From assembly GCA_038888615.1 (NCBI GenBank), contig JAWAID010000001.1:248001-312000 (forward strand): a DNA stretch of 64,000 bases. The letters run 5' to 3'. This document shows, piece by piece, positions 16,065-24,603 of the stretch. The notes beneath the pieces were generated by a model. It ran no database searches and had not been told where the DNA came from. It saw nothing but the letters and a program-made list of their open reading frames with translations. Within the stretch, counting starts at the first letter, position 1, and every line of letters starts with the position of its first letter. Position numbers and translations under genes: made by a program. The DNA is from Candidatus Korarchaeum sp. Lineage in GTDB: Archaea > Korarchaeota > Korarchaeia > Korarchaeales > Korarchaeaceae.

Positions 16065-16934
16065 ATGTGCGAGTGGTGCATGAAGCATGGTGCAGGCGGG
16101 AAGTGGTATCTTAATGCGAGAAACTATTCAAATGAACTCGCGGAGTCGATGAACCTCCAAGCTTATTTAGAGGAGCAATGGAAAAATTTTGAGCAGGTAT
16201 ATATCAGGAGAATCATGGGGATTTCGTCGATAGGACTAGGCTATAAGCTCAGGATGCCGATCATCGGGAGGATATTACGCTGGAGCGTTGAAAGGATGAT
16301 CCACTCTGAAAGCCCGAGACGTAACCCTATAAGAGCTGATGGACATTTCGGACAGGTTATCCCAATAGAGGAGGCAAAGTTAATAATAATGAACTTAGCA
16401 GCCGAACCTATAATAAAAAATTATTGTATGTGCCGTATGATGCAAAAAGGTATAAAAGATGCATGTTGCATAAACTTCGGGCTTCTGTCAGGTGTAATCG
16501 AAAAGCTGCCGAGGTTCATTCCGGAAAACATGAAGGTCCGTATAACACGTGAAGAGGCTGTTGAAGCCCTTGAAGAACAAAATCGGAGAGGGCGTGTTTC
16601 AACTGTATGGTTCCAACCAGTGCCTTATATAAATGCGATATGCTCATGCGAGGTGCCCCAATGCGGTGGTCTCCGCCTGAGGATGGACTTCGGGCTTTAC
16701 ACCGTCTACAAGGCTGAGTATGTAGCGGAGGTCGATCCAGATATTTGCCAAGGGTGTAAAACATGTGTCTCCCGCTGTCAATTTGGGGCAATACGTTTCA
16801 GTCCAACACTGGGAAGAGTCATGATAGATGTGACTAAATGCTTCGGCTGTGGCCTCTGCAGGGACGTATGCCAATACAACGCAATCAAGCTCGTTCCGAG
16901 GGAGGAGGTTCCAGGAGTCAGAGGTAGATATTAG
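16065..16934 (+). CDS. Cysteine-rich protein with two C-terminal [4Fe-4S] ferredoxin motifs
   Basis: A 289-residue, probably cytoplasmic iron-sulfur protein. The N-terminal part has CEWC, then a conserved-looking CMCRMMQKGIKDACC (about 134-148) and CSCEVPQCGG (about 201-210), a cysteine array I do not recognise. The C-terminus holds two classical ferredoxin motifs, CQGCKTCVSRC and CFGCGLCRDVC, each followed by the usual hydrophobic AI segment. It is likely an electron-transfer subunit. Arginine codons CGT/CGC are much more frequent than in neighbours (which favour AGG/AGA), suggesting acquisition by transfer. It pairs with the small ferredoxin gene 21 bp downstream. Confidence 0.65.
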   Translation: MCEWCMKHGAGGKWYLNARNYSNELAESMNLQAYLEEQWKNFEQVYIRRIMGISSIGLGYKLRMPIIGRILRWSVERMIHSESPRRNPIRADGHFGQVIPIEEAKLIIMNLAAEPIIKNYCMCRMMQKGIKDACCINFGLLSGVIEKLPRFIPENMKVRITREEAVEALEEQNRRGRVSTVWFQPVPYINAICSCEVPQCGGLRLRMDFGLYTVYKAEYVAEVDPDICQGCKTCVSRCQFGAIRFSPTLGRVMIDVTKCFGCGLCRDVCQYNAIKLVPREEVPGVRGRY

Positions 16935-16955
16935 AATGTCGCGGAGGGAATCATC

Positions 16956-17213
16956 TTGGGGAAAACTAAAATAAGGATAGATTATTCAAAGTGCGGGAAT
17001 GCCACCGGTGGGATAGACCCCAGAACATGCAGCAAATGCTTACTAGTTTGTGATCCGGCTGTCTTCATTCGGCATCCAGCTATCGGTGTTAAAGAAAAGA
17101 ACCCATACGACCCTCAACACTGGCAAATCACTGCAGTTTGGCTGGACCTCTGTACTCGATGCGGTAAATGCATCCAGGCCTGCCCTCAAAAAGCTATAAC
17201 AATTTCATGGTAA
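16956..17213 (+). CDS. Small ferredoxin-like [4Fe-4S] protein
   Basis: An 85-residue protein starting at TTG. The N-terminus carries a relaxed cysteine set (YSKCGN, RTCSKCLLVCDP), and the C-terminus a standard ferredoxin motif CTRCGKCIQACPQKAI. The first set resembles a degenerate or non-classical cluster site. It sits 21 bp after the larger iron-sulfur gene and shares its atypical codon choice, so both probably came together and act together as a redox pair. The electron donor and acceptor cannot be inferred because no dehydrogenase is adjacent. The 280 bp downstream, up to tRNA-Leu, show no gene I can support. Confidence 0.65.
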   Translation: MGKTKIRIDYSKCGNATGGIDPRTCSKCLLVCDPAVFIRHPAIGVKEKNPYDPQHWQITAVWLDLCTRCGKCIQACPQKAITISW

Positions 17214-17493
17214 TGTCCGCTCACAAACCGCTCGTAGAAAGCTGATGCCCGAATCATATGGTTGTGTTCAAATAGCGATGGATATTTGGACTTATACAGA
17301 GAAATTACCGTAGTACAAGGGGGAAGCTTTAAGACGGATGGGGGCTGTACAGTAGCTAAGTAGGGGATATCAGACTCTCCTCCGCTAGTTTCGGTACCAT
17401 CTGTCATAAAATCATGACTGTAAATATCATTATTATGGTATAAGATTTCCATGAATTAAAACATAGAAGTTAAATTTTATAGCCAATAGATAA

Positions 17494-17580
17494 TGCGGGG
17501 GGTGGGATTTGAACCCACGAGGGCCTGACGCCCAACGGATCTTGAGTCCGTCGCCTTGGACCTGGCTCGGCCACCCCCGC
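17494..17580 (-). tRNA. tRNA-Leu (CAA anticodon)
   Basis: An 87-nt class II tRNA. The acceptor GCGGGGG pairs with CCCCCGC, and the anticodon stem ACGGA/TCCGT has loop CTCAAGA. A long variable arm (GGGCGTCAGGCCCT) is present, and the T-arm is GTGGG-TTCAAAT-CCCAC. No intron is seen. Its 3' end faces the atypical iron-sulfur gene pair, but I found no duplicated tRNA fragment at the far side of that pair. Confidence 0.95.
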
Positions 17581-17619
17581 ACCGCTCTGAGTTACTCACT
17601 CGGAATTTAAAGTTTTTTA

Positions 17620-18459
17620 TCATAGCTTGAGCTTAGGATACTGCAGTATACCAGTTAGTGTCTTTGGGAGCATCCTTCTGACTAATCTCCTGTAGAAATC
17701 AGTTGGATCACGAGATTTTCTTATGAAAACAGCTTTTCTCTCGGATTCAGAAATCCTGATGGGAGGTCTTACTCTGATAGGTGAGAGCCCGTCTGCTATA
17801 ACGTAAAGGTAGGGCGATGCTGACCAGACCTCGATCACCGATGATGAGGGTATCACTAGGGACCTGAGGGAGGGCATTAGGCTGGGGGGCCACGGAGCTA
17901 CGTAAGACACAACAATGCCGTCGCACCTAGGATCGAGCACAGGGCCCCCTGCTGCTAGTGAGTAAGCGTAGGACCCCGTTGGTGTAGCTATTATTATACC
18001 ATCGCATATACACTCGCTTACAGGTGCGTAATCCACGGCCAGTCCGAGTCTAGATGATTTGCCAAGTTTCCCGCTCCTTATCAAGAACTCGTTCAGGGCT
18101 ATGAGATGCGGCTCGGGTTCCCTCACCTCTAAAGTCTTAGTGTACTCTAACCAGAAATCCCCGCAGCTCAGAATCTCCGGTACTCTGTTCAGCTCATCCT
18201 GATCAATCTCGAGCATTGTGCCGAAAGTACCGTCCTTTATCCCAAGTATCGGAAGACTCCCCAATTGATGGAAAGCTCTGAGGATGGTCCCATCTCCTCC
18301 TATCACTATCGCTACCTCAGCTTCCCTGTGATCCTCGACGACACTGATGCCGCTAGAGGTGAGCATTGATCTCAGTCTCTCATAGATCCTCAGCGCTCTT
18401 CTTCTATCCATGTTAGGAATTATAGCTACTCTCTTAACGGGAAACCCTTTCTCATACAT
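17620..18459 (-). CDS. nadK: NAD kinase
   Basis: A 279-residue kinase that phosphorylates NAD(H) to NADP(H). The signature GGDGTILRAF (about 54-63) gives the conserved GGDG triad. It is followed by GTFGTM, by CICDGIIIATPTGSYAYSLAAGGP (substrate and catalytic loop, starting near 150), and by the C-terminal VIADG box with the region that binds the second substrate. Length and order are typical for archaeal NadK. It is transcribed divergently from the GINS-MCM genes. Its start near 18459 lies just before the TATA element that serves GINS at about 18481-18492. Confidence 0.92.
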   Translation of the reverse strand: MYEKGFPVKRVAIIPNMDRRRALRIYERLRSMLTSSGISVVEDHREAEVAIVIGGDGTILRAFHQLGSLPILGIKDGTFGTMLEIDQDELNRVPEILSCGDFWLEYTKTLEVREPEPHLIALNEFLIRSGKLGKSSRLGLAVDYAPVSECICDGIIIATPTGSYAYSLAAGGPVLDPRCDGIVVSYVAPWPPSLMPSLRSLVIPSSSVIEVWSASPYLYVIADGLSPIRVRPPIRISESERKAVFIRKSRDPTDFYRRLVRRMLPKTLTGILQYPKLKL

Positions 18460-18529
18460 ACCGAGTTGATCCCTGAGCCAAAGTATTTAATGTTCGTACG
18501 GATGATCCTACGTGTTGATCTCGAGAAGG

Positions 18530-19033
18530 ATGGCTGAATGTCTCCAAGATATTCAGAACGTTAAGATCGTAGCTAAGGAAGATCTCTCATTTGAGAGATT
18601 AGGTATAAAAATTTACAAAGGTGTGGAGACAGAAGTACCTAGATGGCTCGCTGAAATACTGGATGAGGAGGGTCTCTGCGATACCGTAACTGAGAACCCG
18701 GAGGTCCTAAGTGAGAGGCTCTACAGGGAGAAGGTCTCCCTCATCCTCTCCGAGCTCCCCCAGGAGACCTTCTACATCATCAGGGAGGTCCTCAAGAAGA
18801 GTCCTGAGAACTCTCTAATCAGGAGAGATGCCATAGATCTCGTTAACAGGAGGTTGAGTAAGTTGATGGACTATCTCAAGGCATCGATCCTCTTAACGTC
18901 TAGGAGACCACCGAAGAACCTGTTAATTGAGGAATTAATACTTTATAACGCCTTGAAGCTCGTGATAAGTGAGTGGTTGCGTTCGTTCCTAGGGATGAGG
19001 GATGATGAAGGATGGTTGAGAGAGCCCCGCTGA
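18530..19033 (+). CDS. GINS complex subunit (Gins23-type)
   Basis: A protein of 167 residues from the ATG at 18530 (an in-frame TTG at 18512 is also possible). The N-terminal 40 residues form a short beta-rich block (VKIVAKEDL, IKIYKGVETEVPRWLAEILDEEGL). The rest is alpha-helical, which is the B-then-A domain order of Psf2/Psf3-like archaeal Gins23. The C-terminal part (RPPKNLLIEELILYNAL) fits the A-domain helices. GINS bridges MCM with other replisome parts and stimulates the helicase. The gene overlaps the mcm start by 22 bp, the classical archaeal gins-mcm pairing. Confidence 0.8.
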   Translation: MAECLQDIQNVKIVAKEDLSFERLGIKIYKGVETEVPRWLAEILDEEGLCDTVTENPEVLSERLYREKVSLILSELPQETFYIIREVLKKSPENSLIRRDAIDLVNRRLSKLMDYLKASILLTSRRPPKNLLIEELILYNALKLVISEWLRSFLGMRDDEGWLREPR

Positions 19034-21126
19034 TGAGTACGGAGGAGCTCGCGGAGAAGTATAAGTACTTCCTGAGGTACTACAGAGATGAGGGCGGTGA
19101 ACTCGTTTACAGTAAGGAGTTAGCTCGCATTATAGAGGAGCAGAGGAGATCCCTCAGCGTGAATTGGTATCATATATACAACTTCAACCCTGAGTTCAGG
19201 GAGATAGCCGAGGACGTAGTGATGCACCCCTCCATACACCTTTCCGCTGGTTCCCTAGCCCTCAGGGAGTTGGTGATGGAGCTCATCCCATCCTTAGCGG
19301 AGGAGATGAAGATATACGGTGAGGGAGACTTCCACCTGAGGTTCTACAACGTACCAACGAAGGCTTCCTTCAGGGATCTCACTAAGCTCTCGATAGGGAG
19401 GCTCATAGAGGTCGAGGGCATAATCACCAGGGTATCTGATATCTACGATAAACTCGTCAGAGCGTCCTTCATATGCGTTAGCTGCGGGAGGGTTGAGGAA
19501 GTAGACTTGATGGGAGAGAAGCTCAGGGTGATCGAGAGATGTCCTGATTGCGGGTCCCCCATGAAGCTAGACCACGAAGTGAGTAAGTTCATCAGCTGGA
19601 GGTCCGTGAGGATACAGGAGAGGCCTGAGGACCTCCCCCCTGGCATGATGCCTGAGCATATAGATGGTATAATGACGGACGATATAGTGGACGACGTCAA
19701 GCCGGGGGATAGGGTTAGGGTAACCGGCATAATAAGGATAAAGCCCGCTAGGAGGGATGAGGGAAGAGAAGGGCCGATATACAAGAGGTATCTTGAGGTA
19801 GTTCATGTAGAGGTCCCGAACAGGGTTTACGAGAAGCTTGAGATAACCCCTGAGGATGAGATAGAGATACTCAAGCTAGCTGAGAGGAAGGATGTGGAGG
19901 ACCTGATCGTTAGATCCATAGCACCCTCAGTCTTCGGCTGGACGGAGGTGAAGAGAGCTATAGCTTACGCTCTCTTCGGAGGTAGCACCAAGGTATTGGC
20001 GGATGGCTCTAAGGTTAGAGGAGAGATAAACGTCCTCTTAGTGGGAGATCCAGGCGTTGCAAAGAGTCAGTTGCTGAAGTACACCGCTCAATTGGCGCCC
20101 AGAGGGCTCTACACTACCGGCAAGGGGTCTACTGCCGCCGGTCTAACTGCCGCCGTCGTCAGGGATTCAGCTACCGGCGGTTGGACGCTTGAGGCAGGAG
20201 CCCTTGTGCTCGCCGACATGGGAGTAGCGTGCATAGATGAATTCGATAAGATGAGTGAGGACGATAGGAGATCTATTCATGAGGCCATGGAGCAGCAAAC
20301 TATCTCGATAGCCAAGGCCGGTATCGTTGCAACCCTTAATGCGAGAACCACGATAATAGCGGCTGCGAACCCGAAGAAGGGGAAGTACGATGATTACGTG
20401 ACGGTAGCTGAGAACATCAACCTCCCGCCTACCGTGCTCTCTAGGTTCGACCTAGTCTTCATAATGAAGGATAGGCCAAGAGTGGAAGCTGATAGCATGG
20501 TCGCTGAGCACATACTGATAACGAGGATGGGGAGGAACCCCGAAGCCAAGCCCCCGATAGACCCTACTCTCCTGAAGAAGTACATAGCTTACGCTAGGCA
20601 GAACATAGACCCCTTACTCACAGATGAGGCCGCGGAGAGGATAAAGAGCTACTACGTCGAGGTTAGGAAGAGAGGTATCAAGGAAGGGGAGGAGGAGATC
20701 ATGCAGGACTTCATATCGATCACTCCGAGGCAGCTTGAAGCTCTGATAAGGCTGAGTGAAGCTAGGGCGAGGATGCACTTAAGGAGGGAGGTGACAGCTG
20801 AGGACGCTGACATGGCGATAAACTTAATGGAGGTTACGCTGAAGGGAGCTGCTTACGATATAATCTCGGGTTACTTCGATATAACTGGATGGATGACTGG
20901 TATCTCCTTCCCGGAGGTAAAGAGGAGGGAAGTCGTCTTTCAAATAATAAAGCAGTTGACCGAGGAGAGCGAGGACGGGACTGTAGATAGAGACGTTGTG
21001 GTCAGGATCTCGGCTGAAAGGCTAAACTTAAAGGGTAAGGAATACGTTGTAGAGGACATACTGAGGAAACTGAACGAGGATGGCCTGATAATATTCCCAC
21101 CGGGCGGTAAGATAAAGCTCATCTGA
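19012..21126 (+). CDS. mcm: Replicative DNA helicase MCM
   Basis: A 704-residue hexameric 3'-5' replicative helicase. The N-terminal domain contains the zinc site CVSCGRVEEVD and CPDCGSPM (from about residue 155). The AAA+ core has Walker A GDPGVAKSQLL (about 346-356), the presensor helix-2 insert, Walker B CIDEFDKM (about 406-413), sensor 1 AAANPKKG, and the arginine finger in LSRFDL. A winged helix ends the protein (about 640-704). Nothing is missing. It overlaps the GINS gene upstream and is followed after 10 bp by hel308, making a replication/repair operon. Confidence 0.97.
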   Translation: MVERAPLMSTEELAEKYKYFLRYYRDEGGELVYSKELARIIEEQRRSLSVNWYHIYNFNPEFREIAEDVVMHPSIHLSAGSLALRELVMELIPSLAEEMKIYGEGDFHLRFYNVPTKASFRDLTKLSIGRLIEVEGIITRVSDIYDKLVRASFICVSCGRVEEVDLMGEKLRVIERCPDCGSPMKLDHEVSKFISWRSVRIQERPEDLPPGMMPEHIDGIMTDDIVDDVKPGDRVRVTGIIRIKPARRDEGREGPIYKRYLEVVHVEVPNRVYEKLEITPEDEIEILKLAERKDVEDLIVRSIAPSVFGWTEVKRAIAYALFGGSTKVLADGSKVRGEINVLLVGDPGVAKSQLLKYTAQLAPRGLYTTGKGSTAAGLTAAVVRDSATGGWTLEAGALVLADMGVACIDEFDKMSEDDRRSIHEAMEQQTISIAKAGIVATLNARTTIIAAANPKKGKYDDYVTVAENINLPPTVLSRFDLVFIMKDRPRVEADSMVAEHILITRMGRNPEAKPPIDPTLLKKYIAYARQNIDPLLTDEAAERIKSYYVEVRKRGIKEGEEEIMQDFISITPRQLEALIRLSEARARMHLRREVTAEDADMAINLMEVTLKGAAYDIISGYFDITGWMTGISFPEVKRREVVFQIIKQLTEESEDGTVDRDVVVRISAERLNLKGKEYVVEDILRKLNEDGLIIFPPGGKIKLI

Positions 21127-21136
21127 AGGTTCGAGA

Positions 21137-23254
21137 ATGGATCTTGAGGTACTCCTGAGTAGGTTGAGAGTAAGGGAACTCTACCCAACGCAGCAGGAAG
21201 TCATCAGAAGGGGTTTAGTAAGTGAGGGTAACTTCGTCCTAGCTGCTCCTACGGCATCAGGTAAGACGCTGGCTGCCGAGATCGTGATGTATGAGGAGCT
21301 TGAGAAGGGAGGAAAGGTCCTTTACTTAGTTCCCCTGAGGTCCATCGCTTACGAGAAGTACGAAGAGTTCTCCGAACTATTCGATAGGTGGAGCGTGAGA
21401 GTCTCAACGGGCGACTACGATTCCTCGGATGAGCCCCTGGGGAGGAACGATGTTATAGTGATGACTTACGAGAAGTTCGATTCTGTCCAGAGGCACAGGA
21501 GCTCTTGGTTAAGTCATGTGAGTTTACTCGTGCTCGATGAGGTGCATTACGTCGGTGACCCAAGCAGGGGACCCACTCTGGAAATGGCCATATCCAAGTT
21601 TACTTATGAGAACGAGTTCTGCAGGAGAATAGCACTCAGTGCGACCATAACGAACCTGAATGAGGTAGCTGACTGGCTATCGGCCATTCCAATAAGGGTT
21701 GACTGGAGGCCGGTCCCACTCAAGGTCGGGATCTATGCCGGGGGGAAGTTGGTCTACTCGGATGGTACTTCCGAGGGACTGGAGGGAGATGGATTGTTCC
21801 CCCTGCTTAAGAGGTGTCTGGAGAGCGGGGGTCAGGCCTTGATCTTCTACAACAAGAGGAGTGATGCCGTATCATGGGCTGAGAAGATAGCCTCTAACTT
21901 GAAGATCGAGGGAGCTCCCAGAGAGGAGGTCTTTGAGGGAGTGAATATGCCCTCCTATGGGTCATCGAAACTCTTGGAGAGGCTCTCCGGTGTGGTAGAG
22001 AGGGGCGTGGGCTTCCACCATGCCGGCCTTCCGTTTGAGCTGAGGAAGGCTGTTGAGAGCGCTTTCAGGAGAGGGCTCATTAAGGTACTGACAGCGACGC
22101 CAACGTTAGCAGCTGGCGTTAACTTACCAGCTAGGACTGTGATAATAAGCTCCTACATGAGGTACAACAATAAGCTAGGTAGGATGAGCCCCATCTCCAT
22201 AATGGAATTCTGGCAGATGGCAGGAAGGGCCGGAAGGCCAAGGTATGATCCGTATGGGGAAGCGTACATAGTAGTTAGGAGTCAGGGCGAAGCTAAGAGG
22301 GTCCTCGATAACTACGTTAAATCCGAGCCCGAACCAGTCCAATCGCATCTACACGATACTTCGCTACTTAGAAACCATTTGCTCGCTTTAGTAGCCAGTA
22401 AAGAAAGCATCAGTTCGAGCGAGATACTCGATGTCTTCAGAAGGACTCTGTTCTATTCTCAAGGGGGCGGGAGGTTCCTAGAGAGGACCATCCCCTACTT
22501 ACTTGAGTCATTGAAGGAGGAGGGTTTCCTTCAAGAGGTAGGAGGGAATTACAGGGCTACTTCGCTAGGTAAGAGGGTATCTGAACTCTACATAGATACT
22601 TACTCAGCCCACATGATGGTGGAGTCCCTCGAGGAACTTTCTAGGAGGTTTAGGAGATTTGAGGACCTAGAGCTTCCGGTTCTCCACTTCATCTGCATGC
22701 TCCCTGATATGCCGAGGGTTTACGGAAGTAAGAGGAACGAGCTTCTAGAGAGAACTCTTGAGGAGCTTGATCCTCTCATCCCGCTGGAGGAAGCCCCGCT
22801 TTCCTCCTACTCAGAGTTGCTCCAGGTGGTTAGGGGGGCCCTCTCCCTGAAGATGTGGATCTCCGGGCTAAGCGACGGTGAGGTGGAGGAGAAGCTGGGT
22901 GTCGAGCCGGGAGACCTTAGAAGTCTAGCTGAGAATGCTGAATGGCTTTGTTACTCATTCTCTGAAATAGCAAAGCTCTTAGGTGAGAGAAGAGTATCAG
23001 AATGGCTCAGAATCCTTTACCTTAGAGTAAAGCACGGCGTACCTGAGGAGCTCCTATCCTTAGTCACGCTCAGAGGGGTGGGGAGGTTCAGAGCTAAGCT
23101 ACTTTACGAAGCTGGCTACAGGACCGTTAGGGATATAGCTGATGCCGAACCCCGGGATCTCGAGGATATCCCGGGTATAGGGAGAAAGTTATCCAAGGAG
23201 TTGGTGGAACAAGCGAGGTCGTTGGTCTATGTGGGTTCACCCGATAGAGAGTAG
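21137..23254 (+). CDS. hel308: Hel308/Hjm-type superfamily 2 DNA helicase
   Basis: A 705-residue Ski2-like helicase acting at stalled forks. Motifs in order: Q motif YPTQQEVI, motif I APTASGKTLAAEI, motif Ia VPLRSIAYEKY, motif II DEVHYVGD, motif III LSATITN, motif IV ALIFYNKRSDA, motif V TPTLAAGVNLPA, and motif VI QMAGRAGRPRYDPYGEA. The ratchet domain follows, then a C-terminal helix-hairpin-helix pair (LVTLRGVGRFRAKLLYEAG and LEDIPGIGRKLSKEL). Length is typical of archaeal Hel308. It lies 10 bp behind mcm and its end overlaps purB by 26 bp. Confidence 0.93.
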   Translation: MDLEVLLSRLRVRELYPTQQEVIRRGLVSEGNFVLAAPTASGKTLAAEIVMYEELEKGGKVLYLVPLRSIAYEKYEEFSELFDRWSVRVSTGDYDSSDEPLGRNDVIVMTYEKFDSVQRHRSSWLSHVSLLVLDEVHYVGDPSRGPTLEMAISKFTYENEFCRRIALSATITNLNEVADWLSAIPIRVDWRPVPLKVGIYAGGKLVYSDGTSEGLEGDGLFPLLKRCLESGGQALIFYNKRSDAVSWAEKIASNLKIEGAPREEVFEGVNMPSYGSSKLLERLSGVVERGVGFHHAGLPFELRKAVESAFRRGLIKVLTATPTLAAGVNLPARTVIISSYMRYNNKLGRMSPISIMEFWQMAGRAGRPRYDPYGEAYIVVRSQGEAKRVLDNYVKSEPEPVQSHLHDTSLLRNHLLALVASKESISSSEILDVFRRTLFYSQGGGRFLERTIPYLLESLKEEGFLQEVGGNYRATSLGKRVSELYIDTYSAHMMVESLEELSRRFRRFEDLELPVLHFICMLPDMPRVYGSKRNELLERTLEELDPLIPLEEAPLSSYSELLQVVRGALSLKMWISGLSDGEVEEKLGVEPGDLRSLAENAEWLCYSFSEIAKLLGERRVSEWLRILYLRVKHGVPEELLSLVTLRGVGRFRAKLLYEAGYRTVRDIADAEPRDLEDIPGIGRKLSKELVEQARSLVYVGSPDRE

Positions 23255-24599
23255 ATACGGATCCGAGAGAATGAGATCCATATTCAGGCAGGAGAGCAGA
23301 GTGAGGAGGATGGCTGAGGTAGAAGCCCTCTACGCGAGAGCTCTCGCGAGGAGAGGGATAATACCAGTGGAAGCTGCTGATGCCATTGAGAGGGCCTCTA
23401 AGGAAGTGACTGTCGATGACGTGCTAGAGGAAGAGAGGTTGGTGAAGCATGAGACGATGGCTTTGGTCAGAGCCCTCTCGAGGAGGGCTGGAAGGCACGG
23501 TGAGTATCTGCACTTAGGCCTCACTTCCAACGACGTCCTAGATACCGTGATGGGCGTTCAGATAAAGGAGGCAGGAAGGCTCATAGTGAGCAAGACGGCC
23601 TCCCTTTTGGAGAGCATAATCAGGAGAGGGGAGGAATCTCTTGATGTCGTTTGCTTAGGAAGGACGCACGGTGTTGCAGCCGATCCCATACCCCTCTCTA
23701 TGAAGTTCGCTTACTGGTCCTACTTAGTCAGGAGCTCCCTGAGGAGGTTCATCTCAGCCCTTGATGAGGCCTGTGTGGGAAAGCTCAGGGGAGCCGTCGG
23801 TACTCTAGCGGCCTCTGTCGAACTGGGTATCCAGGATCCCCTTGCTGTGGAGTCTGAGGTCCTCAACTCTTTAGGATTGAGACCCCCCGAGATAACCACT
23901 CAGATAGTCCCGAGGGATAGGCTAGCCTTTCTCATAGTCTCGATGTCCCTCTTCTCATCGGCCCTTGATATCATAGCTAACGAAATAAGGAACCTGCATA
24001 GGACGGAGATAGGGGAGATCAGGGAGCACTTCGAGGAGAGTCAAGTGGGTTCCAGTACGATGCCCCATAAGATGAATCCCATCAACAGCGAGAAGGTCTG
24101 CGGATTAGCTAGGTTGATGAGGTCATTAGCACTCGCTGCTCTCGAGAACATCGTTTTAGAGCATGAGAGAGACCTCACAAATAGCTCTGTCGAGAGAGTG
24201 ATCATACCTGAGGCCTTCTTGATCCTCGAGGAGCAGATAAGCACCCTGACTAGGGTGATCGGGAGCTTGGATATCGAGAGGGGTAGGATAGAGGAGAACC
24301 TGAGGAAGTACGCTGACCTAGCTCTCAGCGAGAGGTTAATGATATCCCTCGTTAAGAAGGGCTTAGGAAGACAGGAGGCTCATGAGATTGTCAGAAGGAT
24401 ATCCTTGAGATCTAAGAGAAGCGGTATGAGGTTCTTAGATGAGGTGATGCGTGACGAGGAGATCTCAAGAGTGCTAACTCGTGAGGAGATGGAGGATATA
24501 TTCAGGCCCGAGGGCTACCTGGGGTTAGGTAAGGAATTATCGATCAAGGAGTTTGAGATCGCTAAGGAGTTCCTGAAGGAGGTGCTTTCACACGAGTGA
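23229..24599 (+). CDS. purB: Adenylosuccinate lyase
   Basis: A 456-residue fumarase/aspartase-superfamily enzyme acting twice in purine synthesis (SAICAR to AICAR, adenylosuccinate to AMP). The N-terminus HPIESRYGSERM is typical for PurB. LGLTSNDVLDT, GRTHGVAADPIP (with the catalytic His) and the superfamily signature GSSTMPHKMNPINSEK (about 275-290) are all present. The start overlaps the hel308 3' end by 26 bp, so PurB is translated from the replication/repair transcript. The downstream beta-CASP nuclease gene begins 4 bp after its stop. Confidence 0.96.
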   Translation: MWVHPIESRYGSERMRSIFRQESRVRRMAEVEALYARALARRGIIPVEAADAIERASKEVTVDDVLEEERLVKHETMALVRALSRRAGRHGEYLHLGLTSNDVLDTVMGVQIKEAGRLIVSKTASLLESIIRRGEESLDVVCLGRTHGVAADPIPLSMKFAYWSYLVRSSLRRFISALDEACVGKLRGAVGTLAASVELGIQDPLAVESEVLNSLGLRPPEITTQIVPRDRLAFLIVSMSLFSSALDIIANEIRNLHRTEIGEIREHFEESQVGSSTMPHKMNPINSEKVCGLARLMRSLALAALENIVLEHERDLTNSSVERVIIPEAFLILEEQISTLTRVIGSLDIERGRIEENLRKYADLALSERLMISLVKKGLGRQEAHEIVRRISLRSKRSGMRFLDEVMRDEEISRVLTREEMEDIFRPEGYLGLGKELSIKEFEIAKEFLKEVLSHE

Positions 24600-24603
24600 G
24601 CTG

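Noticed and set aside
17186-17452. 88-codon minus-strand frame between the ferredoxin gene and tRNA-Leu
   Set aside because: It overlaps the ferredoxin gene, has no recognisable motif, and shows an amino-acid pattern unlike real proteins of this genome.
15966-17493. Integrated element at tRNA-Leu comparable to that at tRNA-Gly
   Set aside because: No duplicated piece of tRNA-Leu is found on the far side of the iron-sulfur genes, so integration at this tRNA is not supported.
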